Program-made: the position numbers and the translations under genes | The notes under the pieces: model-generated | What the model saw: only the letters and a program-made list of their open reading frames with translations | Database searches by the model: none | Told to the model about the DNA's origin: nothing | In this document: positions 22,901 to 38,300 of the stretch, piece after piece | How positions within the stretch are numbered: position 1 is the stretch's first letter | Layout: the number at the start of each line of letters is the position of its first letter | NCBI RefSeq assembly: GCF_048773025.1 | Contig: NC_133545.1 | Span: forward strand, 19,672,001 to 19,736,000 | Source of the DNA: Camelus bactrianus | Lineage: Eukaryota > Chordata > Mammalia > Artiodactyla > Camelidae | DNA length: 64,000 bases | Direction of reading: 5' to 3'

Positions 22901-25900
22901 CCAGAGTAATACGTTTGCTACAGTTGATGAACCTACACTGACACATCATAATCACTCAGAGTCCATAGTTTACACCGGTGTTCACTCTTGGTGGTGTACG
23001 TTCTATGGGTTTGGACAAATGTGTAATGACATATAGCCATCATTAAAATATCATACAGAGTATTTTCACTGCCCTAAAAATCCTCTGTGCTTTGCTTATT
23101 TTTCCTTGATTCCTCCCCCTCCCCAACACCTGCCAACCATGGCTCTTTTTATGGTCTCCATAGTTTTGTTTTTTCCAGAGTGTCATGTAGTTGGAACCAT
23201 ACAGCATGTACCCTTTTCATATTGGCTTCTTTCACTTAGTGATATGCATTAGTTTCCTGCATGTTTTTTCATGGCTTGATAGCACTGAATAATATTCTAT
23301 TGCCTGGATGTTCCATAGTTTATCTCTTCACCTACTAAAGCACATCTTGGTTGCTTCCAAGTTTGGCAATTGTGAATAAAACTACTATAAATATTTGCAG
23401 GTTTTTGTGTGAATGTAAGTTTTCAGCTCCTTTGGGTAAATATCAGAGGGCACAGTTGCTGGATCATATGTTAAGAGTATGTTTGGTTTTATAAGAAACC
23501 TCCAAACTATCTTCCAAAGAGGCTGTACCATATTTATTCCCACCAACAAAGAGATCCTGTTGCTCTGCATCCCTGTCAGAATTTGGTGGTGGTAGGGTTC
23601 CCGATTTTGACCGTCCTATTGGGGGAGTAGTGGTTGTTTTATTGTTTTAATTTGCCTTTCCCTGATAACATACAGTGTGGAGCATCTTTTCATATACTTA
23701 TTTACCGTCTGTTGATCTTCTTAAGTGATGTATCTGTTAAGGTTTTTGGCCCATTTTAAAGTTAGGTTGTTTTTCTTATTTTTGACTTTTAAGAAGGTTG
23801 GGTTTTTTGTTTGTTTGTTTTGGTATACTTTGGATAACAGTCCTTTCTCAGATATGTGTTCTGCAAATATTTTTTCCCAGTCTGTTGTTTTCTCATCCTC
23901 CTGAAATTGTCTTTTGCAGAGGAGAAGTTTTTAAATTTAATAAAGTTTGACTTATCAGGTATTTCTTTCATGGATTGTGCCTTTGGCTTTGTATCTAAAA
24001 AGTCATCACCATACATAACCAACGTCATCTAGCTTTTCTCCTGTGTTTTTCTACTAGGAGTCTTACAGTTTTGCATTTTACATGTAAGTCTGTGACTGAT
24101 TTTGAGTTAATTTTTGTGAAAGGTATAAGGCCTGCATCTAGATTCATTTTTTGACATGTGGATGTCCAGTTGTTCCAGCACCATTTTTTGGAGAGACAAT
24201 CTTTGATCCATTGCATTGCCTTTGCTCCTTTGTCAAAGATCAGTTGACTATATTTATATGAGTTTATTTCTGGGTTGTGTTTTCTGTTCCACTAATCAAT
24301 TTGTCTTTTCTTTTGCCAATAACCACATTTTCTTGTTACTGTTTACCACTTTTTTTTTTAACTCTTCATTCTTTGTTGTATTTATGGGTTATTATCTAGA
24401 ATAATTTTCTCTGTGCCTAAAGAATATACCTTTTAAAATTCTATCCTTCCTAGACTTTAGATACTTTATCCTGTGCAAGACCCTGGACTTGTACTTCTGT
24501 CACTATGAGTTTATTTTTCCATTCTTGGCATCTGTGAATTTCCCTTTATTTTGCCCATGGCTACATATTTAAATTTTTGTTCTATTTAATTCAGCTTTTT
24601 TTGTGTGTCTATGCAGTATGTTTTAATTGTTACAAACACATTTTTGCCTACATTTTGTATTGTCACTCTTAAATTTTAGCCATTTTGGTGGGTGTGAGGT
24701 GGTATCTGAAGTGTGGTTTTAATTTGTTATTCCCCAGTGACTAACAGTGATGAGCCCCCATTTTTTGTCCTTTAGCTTAATTTTTTGTATCTCTAGTTTT
24801 ATTCTAATTCACAGTAGATTTTTGTTTGGGGAAGAAGTGTAAATTTTCTTTAGCTCTAAAGTTTTGATTCTTTAATTTTTGCTTTCTTCTCATAGTAGCT
24901 TCATATGGGTGTGATCTGCCACATTCATCTGCCCCATGCTGGCTTTCTCTTCCTGGGGTGATTGTTTTCTGTGTTTAATTACCATGAGAATCTTCAATGG
25001 GCTCAGTAGTCTCCACCAGATCCTTTCTACAGCTTGGGTTCTGGAGCTGGGTCTGATGTATTTGACTTTTACTACTTAAAAGAAATTTAAAGTTATTTGG
25101 TAGGGAATGAGGCTAGACAGGCTAGAGGAACCACAGCTTCTAACATTGAGTGTGACTGTGTATGAATGAAATCAGGGATCCAGGCGAGGAGGCAGGGTAG
25201 GTGAAACTCTATTTTATTAAACACTTATTTTGGATCCAGATAGCCATCTAGAAATCTTGATAATTGAAAATGGAAGTTGGTTATATAGCCACAAATACCT
25301 TAAGGGAAAATATGCTGAGCTGAGGATAACAGAGTCTGCAGGTTTCTGTATATGTTTTTAAAGAATTCAAAAAAATATGTTTTCCAAGACAAGCGTTAAC
25401 CTGTTGCCTTTTGTAAATAATTTTTCAGCAAACATTGAGACGAATGTGCTACCTTACCATCAAAGAAATGGCCAACATCTCTGAGGATGTGATAATTGTT
25501 ACAAGCAGGTATGTGAATAATTAAAACCTAGGATGACATACTTATATATTTAGTAGAATATTTTGTTTTTCTCTTTCTATTAATTTTATTTTTTGACTGT
25601 AAGAAAGCCAATAGAAATTTAAAAGAATATAATGTCTTAAAGCATTCTTTTCTAAAATGTGGTTGTCATCGTGTGAAAACCATCTCTGTCTAATAAAACA
25701 AAGAAAAAAGTCACAGAGAATAATGCTAATAGATTTGATTATGTTTTAAAATGTACATAAACCTTTATAAACAAAACTAAAAAGTAAATGATACAGTAAA
25801 ACGTTTATAACAAGTACATCAAAAGACTAGCATCTGTAATATATAAAAATCTCTTATATTCAAAAATATTCTCAGCAATAATTTATAGAATAATCGATAT

Positions 25901-26263
25901 AAAGGATCTAAATTTTTTTTAAATTTTTTTTTTTCCTTTCCTGGGGGGAAGGTAATTAGGCTTATTTATTGTTTAGAAGAGGTACTGGGGATTGAACCTA
26001 GGACCTCATGCATGCTAAGCATGTGCTCTACCACTTGAGCTATCCCCTCCCCTCTAAATATCTTTAAATAGTCATTCTCACCAGTAACCAAAAAAAGGAA
26101 ATTAAAAATTCAAGCTTGAGTTTTTTGTTTTTGTGTTTTTAAATTTCAATTTATTTAAACTAAAAAAATTCCCAAACAGCTCACCCATTTCTCCCACCAT
26201 CCCTCTCCTGTCCCCACCCCTGGCAACCACTGATCTGTTCTCTGTATCTATGAGCTTGGCAAA

Positions 26264-26322
<59 letters not shown>

Positions 26323-29300
26323 TATATATACACATATATACACATATATATATATACACACATATATATATAATTTTTTTTTCACTTAGACTCCACGTAT
26401 AAGAAAGGTCACATGGTATTTTTCTTATTTATTTCACTTACTTCACTTACATAATGCCCTCACGGTCCATCCATGTTGTCACAAGTGGCAAAATTTCATT
26501 CTTTTTTATGACCGAATAATATTCCACTGCATATATGTACCACAGTTTTCTTTATCCGTTCATCTATTGATGGACACTTAGATTGTTTCCATATCTTGGC
26601 TACTGTAAATAATGCTGCAATAAACATGGAGATGCATATATCTTTTTGAATTAATGGGGTTTTTTTAATTCCGCTAAATACCCAGAAATGGAACTGCTGG
26701 ATCATATAGTAGTTCTATTGTAATTTGTTGAGGAACTTTCATACTGTTTCTCTGTAGTGGCTGTAGCAATTTACATTCCTACCAGCAGTGCACAAGGGTT
26801 CCCTTTTCTCCACACCCTCGACAACACTTGCTCTTTCTAGTGTTTTTGATAATAGCCATTCTGACAGGTGTGAGGTGATGTCTCATTGTGGTTTTGATTT
26901 GCATTTTCCTGAAGATTAATGATGTAGAGCATCTTTTCATGTGCTTGTTGGACATCTGTATGTTTTCTTTGGAAAAATGTCTATTCAGATCTGCCCATTT
27001 TAAATCAGATTTTTTTTTCTATTGAGTTGTATGAGTTCTTTACAAATTTTGGAAAATTATAATATTTTTACCCATCAAATTGGCCAAAAAGGGAAAAAAG
27101 GCAGTTAGCACTTGTAAGGGATATTGACATTCTTGTATACAGGAGGTAGAATAATAAATTGTTCAATTTTTTTAGAAAGCAGCTTAGCAGCATTTGTTGA
27201 ATATTTGAAATGATATATCCCTTTGACCCAGTAATCCCACATCTATGGAATTATCCTCAGAAAACAGAGATGGCACAAAAAGCTTATATACAGTGATGTT
27301 CCTTGCAACACTGTTTACACTAGCAAGAAGGACAAAACAACTTAAATGTCTACCATTGTTAAAAATTATTTAATTAACCATAGTATAATCATATTATGAA
27401 ATATTTTAATTTTTGAATATATTTTTGAAACATCTTTAATAATATGGAAAATTCCTCAATAAAGTGCTGAATTGCATTCAAGTGCTGAGTTGGATTCAAG
27501 TCTATGTATTTCCTATATAGTCTCACTTTTAAAAATATCATATCTATGTATATAAAAATATATGGCTGGGAATGCATTGATATATTACCAGTAGATTATC
27601 TCTGGATGTTTGGAATTGTGGCTATTTATTTTCTTTAAACTTTTGATAATTTCCAAGTGTATAATCTAGGGTTTTAAGATATATAACAAATGCTATTTTA
27701 AAAGTAGTTAATAGTTATTAATTGTAACTCATTTAGGTGAATCTGGTTTTTGTAGAGCAAAATAAATTTTAGAGGAGGATACTTGTGTTTAACCAGCAGT
27801 TGTGTTGAATATAGTTTCAATTAATAAAACTTTCAGCTGAAAATAACAGAAAGCCAGACGTAAATAGTAGCAAAATAGGCAGAGTAGTTGGTGTTGATTC
27901 CCAGTTCAATAGTGTCAGGACTGGTGTCCCTTGAATTCTTTTGGACATCTTCACAGTATTGCAAAATAGATGCCTGCATTACTGGGAAGGCACTATTAAA
28001 GGTGGGAGGGGTACCAGGTAGGGGGCCAGAAAGCCAGCACCATCTGCCTCTTCTTTCAGGTATGCAAGAGCTTTTCCCAAAGCAATTTTTAGGTTCCATT
28101 TGGCACAACTGTGTTATGACTAACCTTAGGAGACCAGGAAGGTGAGTATTTAGCTTTTACAGCCCAAAGGCAGGCTAGGGAAAAGGGGGTTGAAAATGGG
28201 TATTAGATTAGTCAGCTACCAGTGTATGGTGCAAGTAGGAAACAAAAAATCTTCAGTTAGATTGCTAGATTCACTAAATATTGGAAAAATTAAATATAGG
28301 TTAACCAACTATTGATTGAGGGTTTTTTGTTTTTTTGTTTAGCTGGTAATACTTCCCTTGAGTCCTGTTAGGCCACCTTGAATTACAGTTAATTTAAAGT
28401 TGCTAATCAGTAGACAGGGAGAGAATCCTGGATTGTCCAGATGGGTCCAATATAAGGATAAGGATCCTTAAAATTGGAAGAGGGAGGCAGAAGAAGGTCA
28501 ATAAATAGATGTGACAGTGGAAGCACGTTCAGAGAGATGTAACGCTGCTGGATTTGGAGCCGGAGGAAAGGGGCCACGAGCCAAAGAATATGAGTGACCT
28601 CTAAAAGCTGGAAAAGTCAAGGAAATGGATTCACCTCTGCAGCCTCCAGAAAGGAGTGCAGCCCTGCTGACCCCTTGGTTTTAGCTCAGTGAGATCTGTG
28701 TTGGACTTCTAACAGAAATGTAAGACAAAGAAATAAATGCATGTAGTCTTAGCCTCTAAGTTTCTGGCACTTTGTTACAGCATCAATAGAAAAGTAATAG
28801 ATTTTGTAGTATGTAACCGTATCAGATCAACACTTTGTACAAGCTAAACTTACACTGTATTATTTGCCAGTTATATCTCAAAGCTGGAAAAACAAAAAAC
28901 AAAACAAAACTTTGGTACCTGAAAGTGGAGTGTGCTGTAATGAGTACCTAAAAGTGTGGAAGTGGCTTTGTAATTGGGCAATGAGCTGGAGAAGTTTAGG
29001 GCAGCATGGTAGAAAAAGCCTACACTGCCTTGAACAAGCTGTCAGTAGACATATGGGTGTTAAAGCCTCTGCTAAACTCAGAAGGAAGTCAGTGAGTCTC
29101 TACTCACTATAGAGAGTACTCAAGTCATTGTGGACAGACTGTTGATAGAAAATATGGACATTAAAGGTGCTGCTGATGCGGGTTTAGAAGAAAATGAAGA
29201 CAATCTTTGAAAATTGAGGAAAGAGGATCCTTGTTATACTGTGGCAGAAAGTTTCATGGCATCGTGTCCTGCATTTATGTGAAAAGCAGGACTTGTAAGC

Positions 29301-32300
29301 GATGAACTTAGATATTTAACTGAGATTTCCAAGCAGAGTGTTGAGGTGTGGCCTGGTTCTTTTTGCCACTTACAGTAAAATTTGAGAGTAGAGTAATAAA
29401 TTGAGGAGAGACTTGTTAACAAGAACCAGAAGTCTTTATAAATGCCGAATCATTATGTTGTACACCTGAAAGTAATACAATGTTATTTACACCTCAAAAG
29501 CACAGCAAAACAATAAACCAGGAGTTCTTGATTTTGGAAATTCTCAGCCTACCAAAATGGCAAAGGATGCTAAAATCAAGAGATATGTGTTAGGAGAGTG
29601 TGCTCCAGAGAAAATGTCAGAGTTACTCTATAGCCTTTTGTAAAACCTCAGGAAGATTAAAAGGCCAGAGTATTCACTCACACAAAACACTCTGAAGAGA
29701 TCAAGGGTGTGACTCACAGATTCCCTCAGCTCTAAGCAGAAGCCAAAAATAGAGGTGGATTATCTAGGCAAAATCTGTGGAGGAGCCTCTTGTCTAATGG
29801 AGTGAGTCTCTGTATGTATTGGTAGTCTTACAAGGCTGAGAATCTTATATCAGCAGAAATTCTGCCAGCTTGGACTGAAAGGGACTGAGAAAGGACAAAG
29901 TGAAAGAAGGCTGTCAGAGCCCCAAAATTCTCCAGGCCGGAGACAGGCTGATGAGAATGCTCAGCTTTAAACACATGTTGCCCTTTATAAAGAAGAAAGA
30001 TGGCTCAGAGGGCAGAGGTGCAGGCCCGTAGGGTGGAGCTGAGAACTATAAAGTATTCTGCCTTGGACTTGGAAGCTCTTCCAGCTCGCTTGGCTGGATT
30101 TCAAAATTACTTGGGACCAGTAACTTTTTTTCCTTCCACTTTCTCTATTTGAACAGGAATGTCTATACCTGTTATCCTGTGGCAGTCCCACCCTTGTATT
30201 TCGGAGCAGAGAACTTGTTTTCTAGTTTTATGTGCCCACAGGTGGAGAGGAATTTTGCCTTAGAATAGGTTTCACCCAGTTTCACCCATACCTAACTTAG
30301 ATGATTTTGTTGATATGATTGGGACTCTTGAGTTGGGTGAAATTTAAATGAGATTTTGGACTTTGAGTTGACACTGTTAAATGTTTGGGGGGATCTTGGG
30401 GTAGGGGTGAAGATATTTTGCCTATGAGATGGATGTAGCCCTACTGACATGGTGATTTTAGCTCGGTGAGATCTAAGTTGGAATTTTAACCCATAGAACT
30501 GTAAGATAATATGTTTTTGTTGTTTTAAGCCACTACTTGTGGTCACTTATATGTTAGATAACTATCTTACATGTGTCATCATTTGTGTTAGCTTGATAAG
30601 AAGCCATGGATATTGAGAAAACCTGAAGGCAGACACTGCAAAACAATATATACAAATAGCCATTAAGCACATAGAAATGTTCCTAATATTATTAGTCATC
30701 AGGGAAATACAAATTAAAACCTCAACGAGGTATCTTTTCATACCCACCAGAATGGTTAAAATAGCAAAGCCTGACTGAACCAAAATCAATAAGGCTGCTC
30801 TAATACCAAGTACACGGAACAGTTGAAACTTGTATCCATTGTAGGTGGCAATGTGGAATGGTACAACCGCCTCAGGAGAAGTTCAGCAATTTCTTAGGAA
30901 GTTAAACATACACCTATCCTGTGGCCAGTGATTTCACTACTAGGTATTTACTCAAAAAAATGAATAAATTTGACCCCCCCCAAAAAAAAAGACTATACAG
31001 AAATGTCACAGTAACTTTGTGATAATGCTAAATTAGAAACAACCCAGCAGTTCATCAACAGGAGAATGGATAGAGGAGCTGTTATATTAATACAGTGAAT
31101 CACTGCTCAGCAATAAAAAAGAACAAATTGCTGATTCAAGCAACAACACAGATACATTCCTAAATCTATATGTTGGGACAAAAGGAAACAGACACAAAAG
31201 AACACATGCTGGATGATTCTATTTAGATAAATTCTAAGACCAGTCAAAACTCAGTTGTGGTGATAGAAACCAGGAGTCTGGTAGGTTGGAGGAAGCTGAC
31301 TCAAAGTGGGCATTAGGGAACTTTCTGAGCTGATGGAAATGTTCAGTATTTTATTTTGGGTAGACGTTACATGAGTGATCATAATTGCCATCTAACTGAA
31401 CACCTAAGCTGTGCATTTTAATTATATATAAGTTACAACTTAGTAAACAAAAAGAAAAACATGAAGACATTTAGTTAGTGGCTTAAGGATGGTCAAGTAT
31501 ATTGCAGTCTGGTCATACTGTTCTACCCCTGTCTAATGAGACTCACCAGTGAAAGTCTGCATCTGAAGTTCACTTAGAATTCTGAAACTGAGTCCTGAGG
31601 AATGACCTATCACTCACATTGGAGAGTAGCATGGGGGAGGGATATCAGTATGTCTTAAGTTACATCCCTAGTCTCAGAAAATCAGATGAGCGGTTCATAG
31701 ATCATGATTTAGGAAGAAATAAAGGGGCTGTAGAAACTACTGTCTGGCAGGCAGTTTTAATGTCATTTCATCAAAAGTGAGAATAATGCGAGGATTGGGT
31801 GGGAGGGAGGAGGGGAACGACAATACTTTGAGGTTCCTGAGGGAACTAACAAGCTGAGACCATCCACAGACTTGGTAAGAAATATTCAAACCTGATACAG
31901 CTTTTCTGCTTGAATGGTGGTACTGTCCCTAGACATAATGTCTGAAGGGTTATTGCCAGGACCTGACTTAGAACAAGAAAGGAAATGAGATACTAGTCTA
32001 ATCTGACTTAGCCACCTCTGTAGTGAAACTTCTCTCTTAGAGATCTCCAGTAACTTCTTAATTGCAAAAACTAGTCTTTCAGTCCATGTTTTACTTGACC
32101 GCTCTTTTAGTTTTAATATGGTTAAACACTCCCTGGGAAGTTCTACCCTCCCTGGCTTTCAGAACCATAGTCCTTCTTCCGTCTGATTACCCCATTTTAT
32201 TCTTTCACAAAAGTGGCTGTTTTCTTCTGCCTGTCAGAGAGACCTCATGAACTAATCATTTTAGTCAGTTTCTTTTAAAGGGTTATTTTTAGTCCGATGG

Positions 32301-35300
32301 GTTTGGGGGACTTTTGGGGATTTCAGCATTGGGCTGTCTATATCATTGTCTTTATTTTTTATGCCAGTTATCAGGATCTAATATTAGTATATGTTTAGGT
32401 AATGTGATTATTATCTTTTTTCCCACTGGAATGTAAGCTCCATGCTGGCAAAGACTTTGTTTTGCTCACTGCTGTGTTCTTAAGATTTAAAATAGTCTTT
32501 ATATTTATCCAAAAAGATAATAAATATTTGTTGAATCAATAGCTGCACAAGATAATTAAGATAATTGTGGGGACAAGTGGAATTAGGTAGGGGTGGACTC
32601 CACAGGAGAGAAGACTTAAATCTCATGGTAACTTGATTTTTCTTAGTTTGACTAAGGACATGACTGGAAAGGAAGATGTGTACCGAGGCCCCGCCATCAG
32701 GGCTCTCTGCAGAATCACTGATGTAAGTTCTTTGTTTTACTGAGCCATCAAAGGGGATCTGTGTTTATCTCTAAAGTGGCCATGTATATTTAGTAGGATT
32801 CCCTAGTCTGACTTTGGGAATCATCAGTATAAGAGAAACTAGACCACCAGAAAGGCTTTTGTGACTCTAGGCTTTTTTTCTTTTAGGTTTTTTTTTCTTT
32901 TGTTTATTAAATTAGTTTCTCTCTATATTTATCTCATCGACTTTTGTCATAGGGCATTGCTTGCAGAAAACAAAAACTCATTCAAATTTAGTTTAAAAAA
33001 AGAAAAAGCTTTATTACAAAATATTCATCTCTCAGAATTTGAGGTAAGTCTAACAGCCGGCTACCAGAACAAGAAATAGGGCAGCTCTGAGGAACTCAGC
33101 AGCAAGATTCTCAGATACTTACTGTTGTGATCCATCGTTTACCAGGTTCAAGCCCCCTCATTTAAATATTTAAGGGGGATGATCTGATTAACCATCAGCC
33201 AACTAATGACTTGTATCTGTCCACTTGAGTCCAAGTCGGGTGTTGAACCTTGACTTAGTCTGTTGTATTGAGAGGGATGAGGTTATGAAGTATGTGAGGC
33301 TGTCTCTTTCTTGGAAGTCTGAGCAGGAAAGGTTAAAATGAAGGGTAGGCTAGGCATTGCCAATCAAATTGAATAATAATAGTTCAGCTGTATTCATGAT
33401 TGGATATATTTTATGTATATTTTTGCAGTCTTCTCAAATTTCAAAGATTGAGCAGTATCACATGGTAAATCTGGATCCTAGAAGGGGTAATAGAAATGAT
33501 TTAGTTATTTTTTACTGCTCGTTATTTTGTTGTAGTTGCTTTTATTTTTAGCATTAAATTGATAGCATAAGACTTGACCATACCAGGACTACAATAAGAC
33601 CTTCTTCACCTAAGTATTGGTCTTGGCATGTTTACACATCTTTTATCTGCCACCACCTTCCTGGTGCTAAGCTTTCTTCCAAATAAGTTAACAGCTTTAT
33701 TTTCTAAAGATTTCATACTGAGGACTCAATATAGTAGTATATTCCACGTTTAATTTCTTATGTATCTAAAATAATAAGAGATTATAGTTGATTTATAGGA
33801 ACCTCCGGGATCCATATAAAATATATGCCCTATGCATAGAGTTATCTTCAGGACTTGAAAAGCAGCTTCCATCCCCATTTAGGAATTTCTTTTATAATAT
33901 CCCTGAAAGGTTCAGCCTTTACTTACGTTTCCTCCAAACTGAGATTCTCCACTTCGAGACATTTTGTTTCATTGTAGAACAGTTATTCTTCTTCCTTACA
34001 TACATTCTTAAATGTTCCTCCTTGAATCTGCCACTTGGTTGTCTGGGTTCTTCCCTCTGAGATTTGATAAGCCTTTTAATACATTCTGGATATTTGTACA
34101 GAAACAAATATTTGACTGGTTTTTGTAAATTACTTTGAAGTGATAATTTTGCATGAAAATGTTTTGCTTCAACAGCTTTTTCTTTATGAATGTTATTAGG
34201 GAACGATGTTGCAGGCCATTGAAAGATACATGAAGCAGGCCATTGTGGATAAAGTCTCCAGTGTGTCCAGTTCAGCACTGGTATCTTCCTTAGTAAGTGA
34301 GCAAGTAGCCATGTGGTTCTCATGCATGGTATGGTTTCTAGTTGCAAAAACAAAGGGTCATTGTGGTTCTCTCACAAGTGAAATATTAAAACATATGTAT
34401 ACATTTCTATTACTTTATATAAGAGTGCTTTATTGGACAGAGGACCATTGAGCAATTAAAATGGGCAGTTAAAAACATGAAATTTACACATGTTTGAAAG
34501 GTTTTGGTCATCAGAAAGTTGTATTGTACATACAATACAGATGGAGGTAAGAGTCGGGTGGGGATCAGGGAAGAAACTGAGAGTCAGTCTCTTTCTTTAA
34601 ATCTTCCTTGATGACCTGCCCTTCTGCCTCTTGCCTCTTTGTCCTCTGCTTTTGTTGGTGCCCTGTGTCTGCAGTTTTCCTTCAATCCAAAGTCTCCCGT
34701 CCTGCTACTGAGTTTCCTCCCAGGAAGTGCTCTTTGTTTTAGTAGTACCTTTTCTTTCTCTTTTTCATCAAAGCAAAATTCATTCATGACAGCCTGTAAC
34801 GTTGCATTTGATTAAAATTAGTTACTAATGTGTGAATGGATAGATCATCTGAATCACGAAAATTGCTGGTTATGATATAATTGGTCAAGTTTTACAGCAA
34901 GCACTCTGCTTTTTTATGGTACTGTGGTTTCTTTCAGGTGAGTTTCCTGGAAGTAAAACCTGTAATGTTAACATTATTTAAGTACTATCCTATTAATTAT
35001 CTATTCCCTTCCTGCCCTTTCCCTCTCATTGTTTCAGTTTATACACCTCTCCCAGCCCACAAAAACGTGCTCACCTTTGCAAAGGGGTCTTGGAGAAAGT
35101 ATTTCAGGTTTGTTAGTTGCCTCAGAGACTTGAAATAGACTTATAAAGCTACTAAGCTGTTTCTTTTTTCCGGAAATATTTGTTAGTGATTTTCCAAGGA
35201 AACTAACTCAGTGTTTCTAAACTTTTAGTGACCATGCATGATCTGTTCTCAATTTTTTCTGTATTTAGCACATGATGAAGATAAGCTATGATGTGGTTAA

Positions 35301-38300
35301 GCGCTGGGTCAATGAAGCCCAAGAAGCTGCTTCAAGTGATAATATTATGGTCCAGGTACTGTCATTGAATCACCTTGCCTTATGTCTCAAGATCATCTTT
35401 CTTTAACCCTACATTTTAGGGGCAATTTATTGATTCCCCCGAGGAGTATTAGCTGAATATTATAGTACGACTAATATTAATCAGCTTAATAATAGGCAGC
35501 CTATTAGTGCATATTCTCAAGTAAACATCCCACTCATGATGATTACCGCCGTAGGCCCTGCTAATGTTTAGTAGACGCTGTAACAGTGTTTGGGAAAAGT
35601 CTTATGCTCAGTAATAGTTTGAGATGCTCATTCCAAAGGTCATAATGCGTTTCAGTCCTTTGTTTGAAAATAATTTGTGAAGAAGGATGTTCAATTCAAA
35701 GCTTTTCAGGCCTTGATTATAGTAGACATTATAAAAACAGTAAAGAGTAATTTTCACTTTGTGAAGCTTTGAAATTATTTTGTTGGAAAGATCTCTTTTT
35801 GATACTCATTGGGCTAGTCTTAATTAAAAGGAACAAGATTAAATCTTAACTGGCAATTTTATGTGAAGTATACCCCATTTGTATTTGAGAGGGTACTTAT
35901 TTCTCCCCTTTCACTGTTTATAACTTCTCATGTTAGCATATTCAGTTATGAGGAAATAGAGTAGTAATTTTTCCCTTGGGAAACATTCTCACCCTCCTAA
36001 CTCTGATCATTGTGTTTTTACACAAAGTGCCATGATAATTATACTCCTTAAGCCTCCTTTAGGGGATTAATCCTTTAACTACTAACATAACCACAGATGA
36101 TTTAAAGCCACTAAGAGAGACCTGTAACACTGGTAAAGCCTTGGACCTGAGAACCTTTGTACTAAGGATGGATGGGGCAACGCTGAACCTGCTAGAGCCA
36201 TCTTCAGATTGTATGTCACCTCCTTAATACTTACCTAATCTGAATTAACGACTTCTGGGGGTAAATTAGAAACTCTTATTCTTTCAATCTTGCCTGTGTT
36301 TGATTCAGTATGAAAAAGATATTCTATTTGTATAGACTGGGTATCTTTTTATTAAAAATCTAGTTCCATATTCTATTTTCATGTAAGTTTTATCCTTTTC
36401 CTACTCAGCTGTCTATGTTACATTCTTTTCTTGTTTTTTTAGTACCATGCATTGGGAGTTTTGTATCACCTTAAAAAGAATGATCGCCTTGCTGTTTCTA
36501 AGATGTTGAATAAATTTACTAAATCTGGCCTCAAATCACAGTTTGCTTACTGCCTGTTGATCCGAATTGCCAGTCGCTTACTGAAAGAAAATGAAGAGGG
36601 GTAAGTGTTTTCATCTAAACCTAAGTAATTTTCCATTTGCTGGTTAACATACTTCAGAGTTTATTTCCTTTATGAGTATTTTTGGGCAATGCTGACTTTA
36701 CAGATGGATTTAGTGTTTTCCAAATTAAGGAAAAAATCATAGGATTCCACATAACAACTTTTATTTTTACCTTAATGTATGCTTTGGCATATGTACTTTA
36801 TAAATTATGTTTGCTAGTAATACAATAACAAACTGATATTGAACAAAAATATTTATCATAGGGTATACAATAATTAAATGTGAAAGCTAGAAGTGACATT
36901 AAGAATCATCTTGTTTATCCCTTTTATTTTTATAAAAGAATGTTGAAGTACTGCATTTATTTAAATGATTTATTTATTTAAAGTGTGTGAGACCAGTAGA
37001 ATTACACGTTTGTAAGGTTTTACATTGTTCATGGCGTAGTGCTATATTATCTGATGGTAGACTAATAATATAAGGATGAATACTATAATCTCTTGAGTAA
37101 TCATTTAAAAAACTAGGAAATATAATGTAACTCTCAACAGAGAAGATAAAATGGAATATTAAAAAATATTCAGTTGAGCTTCCTGTTTTCAATAATGGTA
37201 GAGTAGCTTGGTAATATTAGCCCTCCCGCAAATAATAATTATATCATTAGCACAAAACTGTGCTTCCCCAGAACAAGAAAACCCATACTATTTGGAAGTA
37301 CTGGTGAGTGGTGAAAAGCAGGCAGAAACTGGAGGAAAATTGATGCCTGGAAGACAGAAACTATACTGTGTGAGATTTGTGTGTCTCTGGCTAGTCTCTG
37401 GGAATTCTTGGGTGTGGGATCACAGGAAGCCATAGTATTTACTGGACAGTGGGGTCAGAACATAGTTTGAAATTAGAAGAGTGATGAAAATTTAGGGTGG
37501 AAATCCTGGGAAAGAGGAAGCCACAGTTAGAGCAAGCCTCAAAATCAGTGTTAAGCTCTGTAGAAATTCTTGACTGACCACCAAATGATGCATATACAGA
37601 GAAAGACTCCAGAAAACCTGGCAAAAAGTAGTAGCTGTCAGCTGAATGAACTGAATGGAGAATTCAGTTGCAGCTCACTAGGGAGGAGATAAAGTTTGGA
37701 ATTTGGTCCCAGCCAAGTTACCTGCCTGCCGGGGAAACATTATAAATTCTACAGTCTTTGCATCATATCATTCTCAATGTCTGTATGTAGTATAAACGAA
37801 ATTGCTTGACGTGCAAAGAATTTGGAAAATATGGCCAGTAGTAAAGAGCAAAAGTAATCAAAAGAAATTGACCCTAATATGGCCCAGATATTGGAATTAG
37901 CAGATAAAAATTTAAAGCACCTATTATAAATTTGTTAAAGAGTTTAATGGGAACTAGTTATAATGAATGAATAGAGGAAGTGGAATTTTAGAACTTAAAG
38001 TAGTACATCAGAATTCAACCAGAGAAGCAGAAACCATAGGAGATAAAAATATAAAAGCATCTTCAAGATTGTCTCTGTGTTAGTTTGCTAGGATTGCCGT
38101 AGAAAATACCACAGACTGGGTGGCTTACACAACAGAAATTTATTTTCTCACAGTTCTGGAGACTAGGAAATCAAAGATCAGAGGGCCAGTAGGGTTGGTG
38201 TCTGGTGAGAACTTTCCCTTGGGTTGCAGATGTCTGCCTACTTGGTGTATGCTCACATGATCTTCCTTTGGTGCATGTGCAGGGAGAGAGAGAGAGAGCT

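Larger units (their letters stand above)
32723..36442. other. COPG2 introns 6-8, mostly unassigned
   Basis: Outside exons 7 and 8 I see no gene. The 144-residue minus-strand frame at 33,919-34,353 runs across exon 7 and is a shadow. Repeat content is unusually low here compared with introns 4, 5 and 9, in keeping with closely spaced exons. Confidence 0.5.

Noticed and set aside
33919-34353. 144-residue minus-strand gene
   Set aside because: It runs antisense through COPG2 exon 7 and its introns with no recognisable domain.
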